DNA from: Mycteria americana
Taxonomy: Eukaryota; Chordata; Aves; Ciconiiformes; Ciconiidae
Reading direction: 5' to 3'
Assembly (NCBI RefSeq): GCF_035582795.1
Contig: NC_134368.1
Location: 7,417,501 to 7,481,500, forward strand
DNA: 64,000 nt
Shown here piece by piece: positions 34,221 through 44,900 of the stretch (the first letter of the stretch is position 1; each line of letters starts with the position of its first letter). The position numbers and the translations under genes are program-made. Below the pieces are notes generated by a model. The model was not told the DNA's origin. It saw nothing but the letters and a program-made list of their open reading frames with translations, and did no database searches.

Positions 34221-34446
34221 GCAGCCACTGCGCTCTCCTTGCGCTCTTCGCGCCCGAACCCCCCCCGTACGCTCGGGGGGTCTCCCGCTGGGGCGGCCGG
34301 AGGGCTCTGCTGCTCCTCCTCCTCCCGCAGCGCCGAGCACGGCGGGGGGCGGCCGCGGGCCCTGCCCAATCTCCGCGGCCGGGCCCGGCTGCGCGTTGGC
34401 TGCCGGCGGCGCCGCCAGTGAGGCTGCGCTGAGGCTGCGGGGCCGG

Positions 34447-34584
34447 ATGGCCGAGCCGCCCGCCCCGCTCACTCGGGCGGCGGCCGGCGGCGGGCGAGGA
34501 GACGGGGCGAGCCCTCCCTGCCGGGAGAGCCAGCCCTGCGGCACGCAACGCCATGGTCTCATGGATCATCTCCAGGCTAGTGGT
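34447..34584 (+). promoter_or_regulatory. Out-of-frame upstream ATG overlapping the REEP1 start
   Basis: An ATG at 34447 (MAEPPAPLTRAAAGG...) is in a different frame from REEP1. It stays open to the exon 1 donor (46 codons) and through exon 2 (24 more) if spliced as REEP1. If the mRNA begins upstream, this would be an overlapping uORF. Its context has C at -3 and G at +4. Confidence 0.45.
34553..34584 (+). CDS. REEP1: REEP1 exon 1, coding part
   Basis: REEP1 (receptor expression-enhancing protein 1) is an ER membrane protein of the DP1/Yop1 family that shapes tubular ER and links it to microtubules; human mutations cause spastic paraplegia type 31. The exon encodes MVSWIISRLV plus the first two bases of the next Val codon and ends at a consensus donor, GTGAGT (34585-34590). 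The start context GCCATGG is strong. The N-terminus matches REEP1 as I know it. The first exon is short and lies in a CpG island, as expected for this gene. The paralogue REEP2 starts similarly, but exon 2 and the KDM3A neighbour favour REEP1. Confidence 0.95.
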
Positions 34585-34610
34585 GTGAGTAGCTGCCGGC
34601 TGGCACCTGC

Positions 34611-34672
34611 ACGCGTGTGCCCGGCGTGTGCCCGCGTGTGCCCGCATCTCTGTGCGTGTGTGTGTGTGTGCG
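34611..34672 (+). repeat. GTGTGCCCGC-type short tandem repeat plus (TG)n
   Basis: About three imperfect copies of a 10-11-bp unit (GTGTGCCCGG, GTGTGCCCGC, GTGTGCCCGC) lead into (TG)n, only 26 bp past the REEP1 exon 1 donor. Confidence 0.85.
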
Positions 34673-37600
34673 GTGTCCGTGCCGTGCCTGCTGCTTGTCT
34701 CCCCGCCTCGCCCCTGCTAGGAATACGTGGTGGTGGCGGCGACCCGGCTAAATTTAGCAGGTTGTTGTTAGGGATGGGACGCTCGGCTGCTTGGTGGGTG
34801 AGGGAGAAAATAGGTGGGTCAAACGGTATTTTCCAGCGTGGGAAAATTACCAGGGGATGGAGGGCAAAATGCTGTCGTGCTGTACAGGGCGAGGTGACAG
34901 GGGAGAAGGAGGGCGGCTGGCATCGCCCGGTGCTCGGCGATGAACGGGCTCGGGGTCAGGAGGGGGAATCGAGCATCAGCGGGTGGGAAAATGGACGTGG
35001 GTTTGGGCAGCGGGGCTTTGTTAGCGGGGCCCGCCGCGCCGGGACTCGCGAGGGGGCGCTGGGAGAGGCGGCCGCGGGTCTCCCAGCCGCTACCGCTGCT
35101 TTCTTCTCGTTCTCCTGTAAAAGAAAGAGCAAATATTTCTTTCCTCCTTGCAACTTGGCGCCCACCCTCTCGAAAGACCTTCTCGATTTCCCATTAACCT
35201 GTCAGCCTGGGAGGAGAAGCGTGTGGCTCTTTGCGCTTGTCCTACAGCTTTTCCATGGCTGGAAGTGCTGTAGTAGGTGGGAATACATGTAGAAATTCCC
35301 TGGAAATGCTTCCCAGGCAACAGGGGGAAAATGGAGCAAGCTCGAGATACATGTTCATCTGCCCCACCTGAGAAGAGATTCGGTGAGAAAAGGGCATTTT
35401 TGATGCCACTAGGAAAATTCTTGGGTGGGGAGTTTAGGCTTAAGGTGGGGCAGCAGGATGGCTGATCTGTCTCCCTTCTGGAAATGTGGCTGGTCAAGGT
35501 TAGTACACTGAATCAAATGAATCATTTGCCAGTTTTCTCTGTCCAGCACATATAGCTGCAGACTCAGGAGAACATCTGTTGTGCTCTTAAGTTATATGTA
35601 GAGGGTCTGCAAGGGCCTGTCACTTTCTTTGTCTGAAAGAAATATGCCATGATGTTGCACCATCAGCATCATTCCAGAAAGGCATTTTCAAGGTCTCCTC
35701 TTTTGCCATATGGGAAGAAACATCAAAAGGAAAACTCACCTTGATCTTAACTATCTCTCTGTATCACTAAGACATTGGGTGGCTGTCAGATATGAAGATT
35801 TTTGGGGTTCCAGAGTTGAATTTAGCCCCTGGAGGTATGTGATCTGGATTCAGCTGCAGCTGTTGCTAGCCATTATTGGGTTTGCACTTCATTCTGGGAA
35901 AGCATGTTAAATACTTAAATGATTTAATTTGAACAGTATAACTATTTAGATATCTCTGACAGCAGTGTAAGATGTAGTGTGTATTGTCCAAAGCTGCTTT
36001 TCTTTTTTCTCTACTAGACTAATTGCCACTTCGAAAAAACCTGCCACCCTGTAACCCAGCTAATCCTCAAGAACAAAGAATGTCTACAGAGAGATGGTAG
36101 TTTAGCTTACTTACCTTGGCACACACACATATACACGGGTGATTTCATCTCAGACACATGGACTGGGTAAAAATCCGATAGGGGTGGGACATAGAGCAGT
36201 TGACATCTGCAGTCAGGTAATTAGCTGAACATACAAACCTTCCCGTTCTCTTCAGCTTTATCTGAATAGCATGTTACAGTATGAAATCAGCTGTGTAGAG
36301 GGTGGTACTAATTATTTGTTATACTAGAATTTCAATAGCAAATAACAATTTGAATATGCAGTGAAAATATTAATCATTTAGTAATCATAGTAATAATTAA
36401 AAAAGAATTTTGCAAGGAAACCTAGGGCAAGCCAAGCTTCATCACCACTTTCTTTGCACGGCTACTTAGTATACATCCATCCTTTAAGAATGTTTTGTAC
36501 CAGGAAGTGCTAGTTTGTTATGATCCCAGCAAGAAACTCTGACTCTGGAGAGTATTGCTTAAAATACCACTTACTAGAGCTAACATTATAAAGAAAAAGA
36601 GGACAGTATAAATGATCTTACATCCCTTCAGATGCTGAAAACCCCAAGCTGCCTACCATGGAACAGCCCTCCGGTCTGGGTGCAGCACACCACGCAGATC
36701 TGTCTGTGGAAAGGTTACTGTACATTTAGGTCTTTTGAGCCCTTAGAGTATTTTCTTTAAAAAAAAAAAGAAAAGGCAATTCTATTCATAATTTCTACTG
36801 TCAAATGAAAAGGATGGTCACAAGAGAACTTGTTGCTGTACTTTTAGATGAAGACAAACAAGGAAAGGCAGGTGGTTTAATTGCTGGTGACCACTGTGAG
36901 CTTCCTACAGGCTCCTTCATTACAATTAACCAGCTGAGTTGATCCTGCATCCAAGGGGTGTGCGCAACACAACGTGGGCCAGAAGGCCAAGCTATACATG
37001 CAGCACAGCACAGGCCTGCACCCACTCAGGTTAACTGCTAGGTGGATCACTGACTTCTCGGTGTACAGTGGTCTTCAGATTAGGATCATAACAAAGATTT
37101 TATCTATCTAGTCTGGTTTCCCCATCTCATTATGAATCACTAGTTGATCCATCAGTACAGATAGCTGTGCTCTAAGTAGAATGGCCACCTGGTTGAGCTT
37201 TTTTTCCCCCTGCTCATGCCTATTTAGTTGGGGTTTTTTCATTAAATCTTACTAGCTGATAAGGTTTATGAGGAAAGTGGTGTGGTGTGGTTTAGTCACA
37301 CTGTGAATATTGCTTTGTGCTCTTACGACTTCTGATCGCCGTGGGGGTTATGTCTGATATGACTCAGCTAACAGAAAGGGCTTTAAAACAAAAAGCAAAC
37401 CTGTGCTTTGTTGCTTTCACTATCTCTGATTTGGTTGTTACCGTCTCTGTCCTGGCAGTTTCTATTTCCAAAATGTTGCTGAAGGAGAAGAGTCTGTGAG
37501 CACTTCTCACTCACCTCAATAGGAAGTCAGGCAGCTTACTGCAAACCTTCTCTTACATCATTTCAGCTGTAGCGTTTGGACTTTGTGTTAACACTGGGCC

Positions 37601-37720
37601 AGAGTGCTCGCTTGTTCTGTTCTGCCTGCAGAGATGTGTGCTGGTAACCCCCAGAAGAGAATGATAAAAAATTTAGAGCAGCATCTTACACTGCCGTAGC
37701 TGTGTGTTAAAGTCAAAGAC

Positions 37721-37800
37721 TTTATTATTGTCAGGATCTGCACTAGGTACTGTACAAATGCGAAACAAAAAGATAATCCTGTCCCTGGACATCTTTTTCC
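37721..37800 (-). mobile_element. Ancient CR1/L3-like 3' end, reverse orientation
   Basis: CACTAGGTACTGTACAAATG, then AACAAAAAGATAATCCTGTC follows the reverse complement of an old amniote CR1-type tail. The same family lies in the other orientation at 41626. Confidence 0.6.
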
Positions 37801-38084
37801 TTTAAGATCTCAGTTTTCATCCTCCTGTGGTCCAGGTAGTTTTTTCACTCGCCTCAACGAGAACAAAATCAGGATGTTCTTTTTCTCATGGTAGTAGATC
37901 ACAGGTGACTTTTCCACCAAGGGATGCCTGTGATCACTGTAATTGCAACTGTTGCATCTTGGAATTATTTGTTACTTTGTCTCTCACAATAACTGGAATG
38001 GGATAGCATCGTTATTCGTGGGTTAATTACAACCCCTTTTTTATTCATCATCTCTGAGTACATCTCAAAGGACATCCTGGAACA

Positions 38085-38125
38085 CCTGTATCTCAGTTTC
38101 CTCATCTGTTAAGTGTAATGAACTG
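38085..38125 (+). mobile_element. Short MIR-like fragment
   Basis: TATCTCAGTTTCCTCATCTG is the hallmark 3' core of MIR. Only this short piece is recognisable. Confidence 0.55.
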
Positions 38126-40244
38126 TGCTGAATTTATCTTCCCTGAGACAGACCAGAAGGGATCAGTGGCATGTCCTACCATCTACAGTTTATTGCTATT
38201 CATTGAGAAGGAGATTCTTTTTTGCTTCAGGTGGTAGAGGCCACTCTAGCAGAAGGACTTGGGATCTCTCTTCATTATGGCAGTCCAGTTCAGCTACAGC
38301 GCACAGCGCTGGCAATTGTAGGTGGTTACGGGTCTGCTATACCTTTTGGCTGTTGTCTAAAAGCATTTTGAAGTTAAAAGTGTTATATATAAATGCAGCC
38401 TATTGTATTTGCATGGAAATCCTATTCTTTTCCCAGAAACATGGAACTTGCTTTTTGTGCTTGGGATCATGCAGAACAGAAATACAGGTTTTGGCTCCAA
38501 TTCTGAAAGTTAGGCACGTCACACTGCCTGTTGAAAGCCTTTCGATCTGGAACGCATGGCAGAGGAAGGAGAAGTCAGTAGAAATGAGGCTGGATCAGAC
38601 ATGTCATCAATAGTTGAGATAATACTGTGTGACTGAGGCATTTGAATTTCTGCTGTGAGGAGCTTAGAAGTGCATTACAAATTATTATAAAATGGTTAAA
38701 TATGTTCTTCATGGTGAAAAACCACAGCCTTAATGATGCTTTTTTGCCTGTATTTGTTTTCTTTTAAATCAAAATATCAGTAATGGCCTGTCTGATCACT
38801 TACAGTTTGATGTGAAATAGGGTGGCAGCCTCAGATATGTTCACTGGGAATTCCTGGCCCTGTGTGGAAGTAACAGGGATTTATCCGAGGCATCCTTTCT
38901 TCCGGCTGTCACTGGAAATAGGTAGGTCTGAACAAAACCAAAGAGGAGCCAAAGAATTCTTTGAACTGATGAGTGAAATTTCCTTCCTCGTCACAATTTC
39001 TCTGCTTTCTCTTTCTTTGTTGCTGTGATGCCATTTTAGCAAGGGTAGGTGAGATCGGCCACCCCCATCCTCAGCTGGTATAAATCCATAGTGCTACTGA
39101 GTCAGACATTGATTCAATCAAAAGATACTGCTTACATCAGTAATGAATTTCCATTTTAGAGAAACTTAGCAGATCCTTCCTCCTCCTGTTTTTTGTGTGT
39201 ATGGGAAGCCTGAAGAGACTTATGAATGGGGAAAAAAAAAAAAAAGTCATGTAATAGAGATTATATGATGGTAGAAAAGGATAACTTGTATCCTCTTTAC
39301 CAGAGGCAGGCAGAGACAGGATCCGCTCAAGCGTGCGAGAGCTGTTCTCATGAAGGCATAGCACAGCCCCGTGCTTTTAGTTATTGATATGCCAGCATTA
39401 GCCTCTCAGTTGATACATACCGCATATGTGAAGGTCCTTCTTCACAGTCTACGTTATTTACTTGGTGCTGGCAGGTGATGTGAAGGATTCTGGTATCTAT
39501 TGTTCTGTATGGGCTTCAACACCAGTGATGCGAAATTATGTCAAAATACAGCAATGGACCCAGCGTGGCTTGAGCTCTCGGCTAAGGCTATGGGATGAGT
39601 TTGCAGTAGACTCTTTTATGTGCTCTGAAGCTGGGAAGTGGGAAGGGCAGACCACATGCAGAATTTGCTAAGAAACATTACCTATACAGTAAGGTGGTAT
39701 AATCTGAAACAGATCTTGCAGTCTTGCACTGCTGCTCTCCCTCGCATGAAGAACAAGTGGTCTCTGTGGCTGCCGGCTCAGCTCGGCATCTACCACGTGC
39801 ATCTCTGCCGCAGCCTTTATGGCTTTGCCGAGGGGGCAGAACCTGTTGGTGACAGTAACTGACAGAGGAGCATCCAGCGCAGGTGCGACATTTGCTTTGC
39901 CCTTCATGTGAAATGTGACCGTGCTGATCACACTGCAGGGGATAACGCTGCCTGCTGCTTTGTCAACCATGACCCAGATTTTCCTGCAGAAGCACAGATG
40001 TGCTGGAAATGCTCTTAGCCCCAATGGGGAAGGTTTTCTTGCATGCACATCACAGATGTTACTAGTCCTGGTTTGGTAAGGAAGGACGTTTTACCAAACT
40101 AGAAGTTGTGGAATATAGCTAGGGGGCTTGGCCTTTGCAGCTGCCTTAATACAGTATTTTGCCTTTGTGGGACCCTTTCCATTTCACTGTATTAAAGCAC
40201 TTCAGAGCATTAATTTAGTAAGTATTGTGTCACCAGAATGATTT

Positions 40245-40365
40245 TTTTACTGCCATTTTACTGGTAAGAGCACTGAGGCACAGAGAGATCAACTGATGTG
40301 TCCAGTATTCCACAGAAAACCTGTGGTAACCGGTGGTATATTTCCTCCAGGCTCCTTGATCAATA
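40245..40365 (-). mobile_element. MIR-like SINE remnant, reverse orientation
   Basis: CCATTTTACTGGTAAGAGCA, then CTGAGGCACAGAGAGATCAA matches the reverse complement of the MIR core and tail. Confidence 0.65.
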
Positions 40366-40669
40366 AATTAATGAAAGGGGATCTGATCAAGGGAATTGGG
40401 CATTATGTTTATAGTTTGTTTTATGGATTTGTGATGGGTGTGGGAGGGGTAGAACAAAACTACAGACTTAAATAGATGCTACCCGAAGTAGTCAAACAAC
40501 CAAAGGCTTAAGTATTCTGAATAATGACCTACTCCCTTTCAGATCCTCAGTGCTGTTGTCGGCGTCATAGACAGCAGAATGCAACAGCCAGACTGCCTAA
40601 TTCAGGCTACTAAGTCAGGCATTACACTACGTAAAATTGGTTACTTAGTCCTAGCAGGGACATTTAGAG

Positions 40670-41014
40670 CCAAGTTATTCAACTTGTGGTCCACAGATGG
40701 CTGGCAGTCCACAAAACATCAGGCAGTCCGTGAAAACATTTCAGCTCTAAAACAGAACCCCTCATACAGGCAGTTGTCAGTTACGTACTAACTTATTTAA
40801 TCAGGTGATACCATTTTTTACTACATTTTTAGTTACCAGTTTTGTAATTACAACTACTGAATTACAGTTTTGTAAAATATTAACATTTCAGCATTTTACC
40901 AATTCCGTGTGACTTATCTCACTGTTGCTTAAGAATAGATGATATAAAATGAGCTCTATGTTTCTTTCAAAGGGTCAGGTGGTCCAGTGAATAGGAAAGG
41001 TTGAGAAACACTCT
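40670..41014. mobile_element. hAT (Charlie-like) nonautonomous DNA transposon relic
   Basis: The left side has TTATTCAACTTGTGGTCCAC, then GGCAGTCCGTGAAAAC. The right side ends GGTTGAGAAACACTCTTC. Diverged terminal inverted repeats of the TTCTCAACCTGTGGTCC kind and an internal 'gtccgtg' repeat are typical of Charlie-type elements. No transposase frame remains. Confidence 0.55.
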
Positions 41015-41625
41015 TCTGTGCTCTTATTGCAGTTAATAGAGGGAGACAGACATCTGTAAGGAGCTTCCATTAAAGGTAATGTGTTGCATAGAGAGCTGCT
41101 TGGTCAAGAGGAAATACTTGGTATGGAGAGGACAAAGGAGAGCATACAATCATGCCTACTACTTCTTGAGCAGTTGCTTCTAAGTACTAAGCACTGCATT
41201 TGCCTTTCTGCTTCCACGCTTTCAGCAGACAGAGGGTGGTATCTCAGGAACTTTCAGGCTGATCATAAAGGTAGGTGAAGACTTGAGTGCTGCAGTATTG
41301 GCCAGTGTGGGTTGCCGTAGAACCTTTGTAAGTCAAAATTTCTTCTATGTCCTCATTAGGCAGCTAGGATCTGAGTCAAGATTTCCTTTTGTCTGACTCT
41401 GCACTTGGCTTGATCAGGGCCACTCAGCAGATTTCAGATAGGCCTTGTGAGATGAAATGGCTCAATGCAAGGATGCATCCATGTAATAGGGCTCTTCACA
41501 AGCAAAATACTTATATGGCAAAATCTCACTTAAATCACCTGTGGTGTTGAAGTTAATCACATGCTGCTTTTTGCAGAGGAAGGTGTCACATGCTTTTGTT
41601 ATCACTCATATGCTATTTAGATTGT

Positions 41626-41760
41626 AAACTCTTTTGGGCAGGAACTCTTATTTAGTATTTTTGGTTTTACAGCACCCTAGACAATGGGGTTTAGTCTCTA
41701 GTTGGTTCTCCTAAGTTCTGTAGTAATATAAAAGTAAATAATATATGAATAAATGCAACT
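41626..41760 (+). mobile_element. Ancient CR1/L3-like 3' end
   Basis: GATTGTAAACTCTTTTGGGC, then ACAGCACCCTAGACAATGGG and a final AATAATATATGAATAAATGC follow an old CR1-type tail common in turtles and crocodilians. Confidence 0.7.
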
Positions 41761-41869
41761 CTGCCTTCTAGGTGAATCACTTATGAGACTGATCCTGTGG
41801 TCCTTGGTAATTTCTTTGTGACACTATTACTGGTACTGTGTTCATGTTCTGTTTTGGCATTTCACATAC

Positions 41870-41975
41870 ATGTAGTAAGACAAGATTCCTGCTCTGAGGA
41901 GCTCCTAATTTAAACTGATAAAATATAGGCAAAACAGATGGTGAGCGGTGAGTGGGGAGAAAGAACTAGAAAGAG
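41870..41975 (-). mobile_element. Ancient CR1/L3-like fragment, reverse orientation
   Basis: ACAAGATTCCTGCTCTGAGG, then AGCTCCTAATTTAAACTGAT matches the reverse-oriented segment just inside the tail of the same old family. Confidence 0.55.
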
Positions 41976-44900
41976 CGACAAAATGAAAACTGTGTTTTAT
42001 CTTTCCATGACTTATGTGCTTCTGAAGAGAAGGACTGAGATAACAGGACATGCCTGCTCATTCTGCAGGCAGGACCTAGGAAGGCACTCCAGACCTGGAG
42101 CAGCATGTAATGACTAAAACATGGTTGGTACTTTCCAAGCTTCGTACATAGAACAACTCCATCTTTTGATACGAAGGTCAGAGCAGGCATATCTCCTTAG
42201 TGGGGAGATATGCTTTTTTATGCTTAGTGCTTTTTGTTTCTTGTGGGCACATTTTGCAGGATCTAGAAGGGGAGGACAAGGGATTTTAATTTGATATGGG
42301 TGGTAATGCAGCGACCTGCAGGCTGGTAAAAGCTGCCACATAGCCAGAAGAAGGGCAAGGATGGTACCGAAGAAGGAGACAAGTTGGTTGTACAGTAAGT
42401 AGAAATGAAGAGCAAGGATTATGTTTCAGAAGGGACACACATTTATATGGAGGCAGAGGATTAGGTGTCAAGTTGGAGATTGACTCTTGGGAGCGACAGG
42501 GGGACAGCTGGGAACGCTGGCCTGGTGTCATGCTTAGTAAAGGTTTGTTTCTTCAAATGCTGCCTACTTGCTTGCTGTGTCCCTTACTGCTAATGCACTA
42601 ATTGCTAATAAATAAACAACCAACCAATTCCAAAGAAGGAATCAATCAACTGGTCAATAAAGCTGCAGTCCATCTTTCCCCCTTCTCTCTCATGGAGCCA
42701 ACAGTAATCTTTTGCTTTCCAAAATGGCAAATTATACAGGACAACAAAACCAGCATTGAAGAACTATTTGTGAGGAGCTAGAAAGAATGCCCCTCACGTC
42801 TGGAATTTTGTGCTTTTTTGGACGGGTCCCAGGGATGCCAGGGCAACATGTGTAGCCTGCCTTTTACCTACCGAGCAATTCAATGCTATCAGCATCAACA
42901 GTTGCAGCTCCTGCTCAAGAAGCACTTCTCTTCTGTTGAGTTCATGCTGTTGCTTCCTTTCATTCAGCTCAGTTGAGCTCATTTATTCTATTTCTTGTTT
43001 CCAGCCTCTAAATAAAGTGTTTTTAGAGGAAAGCCAAAAACTGACAGACGTTTCTTGCCTCATGTTTTGGAGGGAGGCTTATGACCAATAACCAGCCTTA
43101 TACGAGGGAGGAGGGAAGGACTTGTGCTGCAGATTTTGTATGAGGATACCAAGAGCTCGGATTCAGCGGTGCTGCAAACTCCCCGGGGGAAGAGGGCAAG
43201 TTATTTATTCTTTATGAATTTGGTACCTGTAAAATCAGCTTAGTGATAACTTATGTCTATCTAAACTATCAGTTCTGCTTTACATGTAATAGACCCTGAT
43301 GTAGGCATGAGTAACACTCACTGGAGTAGAATTGGAGGGGCAATGTAAATATGAATTTTGAGCTGAAATTTCCAAGCGAGTGGTCAAAAGTTCAGGGGTG
43401 CTCTGGGACGTTTTGCGTAGACCAGCCTCTTTTGTGGCAGAGCTTTCCTGACTGTCAGTCCCTGAGAAGCACTCATGGAGGCGTGAAACCAGGAATCTTA
43501 GATGGCATTTCGTGAGGATTACCCTTCTAGGGAAGGTAGACGGGAAGCACCTGGTCAAGATTAAGAGCAGAGCAATCATAGGAAGACGACCTTCTCCTGT
43601 CATGACAACATTTCATGGCTACCTTTGCCTTGATGTCTTCGGCACAAATGCCCTAACACTTGCTGTGAGCATGTGGGGAGAGCAGCTTACCCAGGCTGCA
43701 GGTCACATTAAACAGCCACCATGATAAGGGAGTTGTTCTGCCTTGGGCAGTTCCCGCAGGGCTGCTCTGGGCTGTGCTCTGCCTTGGGCCCTTTTGTGGA
43801 TGAGCAGTTCGAGACTCTCGAGCCTCCTCCTGCTTGTGGAAGGGTTCTACTTGTCCTGCTGCCTCTTGCTGGGGATTTGGGAGGACATGTGTCTGGGCGT
43901 GTCTAAACTTAGACCTATGAACCACCCATATTATGTGACCCACAAGAAACTATCCCATGTTAGATCAGCCTGAATAACACCATCTGGCTCCTAAAATCTA
44001 CCTGCAGAATTCATGGTGACACTTGAAGGAGAAAGATGGATGCTGGAGCTGCCCTGAAGCTAAACGGCTTTGGGTTTAGTGATATATTTCATGAGAAAAG
44101 ATTGAATGGTTTCACTGGGCTTGCATGGCTGGAGAATGAGCGCAAGACTGGTGGCTATATGGAAATGAATTGATGGTCAGTGTTCAGATTCCACTGAACG
44201 TGTGCCTCTGCAAAAAACCCCACTATCCTGGCTGGTATTTTTTGCTGGAAATCATAGCAGAGAGCCCAGGGACATAATGGACACAGGCACTGAATGAGAC
44301 TTTCTCCCCTCCAGATGATCCACCTAGGTCTGAGTTGAAGCACATTGGCAGGGCAGCTTGGAGGCTGTTTGCACCTTCCCTGGCTTAATTGCACCTCTTT
44401 TGCAGCTGAACAAAGGAGTCCACTTTCCAGGTTTATTGTTTTCACTCTGCTTATAAGGATTTTGGTTAAAACAGAAAGATGTTGATATTTAGAAAGAACA
44501 TTAATAATTAAATTGAGATACTCTGGGGAATATACCTCATAAGGCTGGATTTGTTGAATTTAAGTAGATAATAATTTCCATGGCAACACACTCTGCTGTC
44601 CTATATACAGAAAGGGTCTTTCTTGTAGGATCAAATGCAGAGAGGAAGCTGTTATTTAAAACAGATACCTTAAAAACACAGACAATGAAATAAGAGTAAA
44701 TAGTTTAGTGCATAAATGTTGTTGGAATTTTCTCATGTTTGTTATATTGTGCTAACCTCTTTTCATAGCTGTCAGACTGCAAACAGTCAAACCAATCCCC
44801 TGCTGACTGTAATGATTTAGGGAGAAACTGTAATCTAATGATCCTTTCTCAGGATATCATCTCTCTCTCATAGAGATATCCATATCTGTAGATGTATATA

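Larger units (their letters stand above)
34140..35110. promoter_or_regulatory. REEP1: CpG island and promoter region of REEP1
   Basis: CpG-rich sequence spans the REEP1 start codon. No TATA box is evident. The transcription start should lie between about 34.2 and 34.5 kb. A 375-codon plus-strand frame (34165-35292) and minus-strand frames here reflect base composition, although part of the plus frame may act as a uORF. Confidence 0.8.

Noticed and set aside
33823-34647. 274-codon minus-strand frame opposite the REEP1 5' end
   Set aside because: Antisense to exon 1 in GC-rich DNA. The C-terminal part extends into less GC-rich sequence but matches nothing I know.
34165-35292. 375-codon plus-strand open frame
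   Set aside because: It lies in the REEP1 CpG island, crosses the REEP1 donor into intron and is rich in Pro, Ala, Gly and Arg as expected of GC-rich noise. Only its part in mRNA is kept, as a possible uORF.
38125-38613. 162-codon plus-strand frame in REEP1 intron 1
   Set aside because: No domain, no splice support, part overlaps a MIR-like fragment, and its amino acid pattern looks random.
42794-42982. Minus-strand frame with a coiled-coil-like stretch (NERKQQHELNRREVLLEQEL)
   Set aside because: Short, isolated and not recognised. A GTAGGT donor-like site follows, but nothing else supports an exon.
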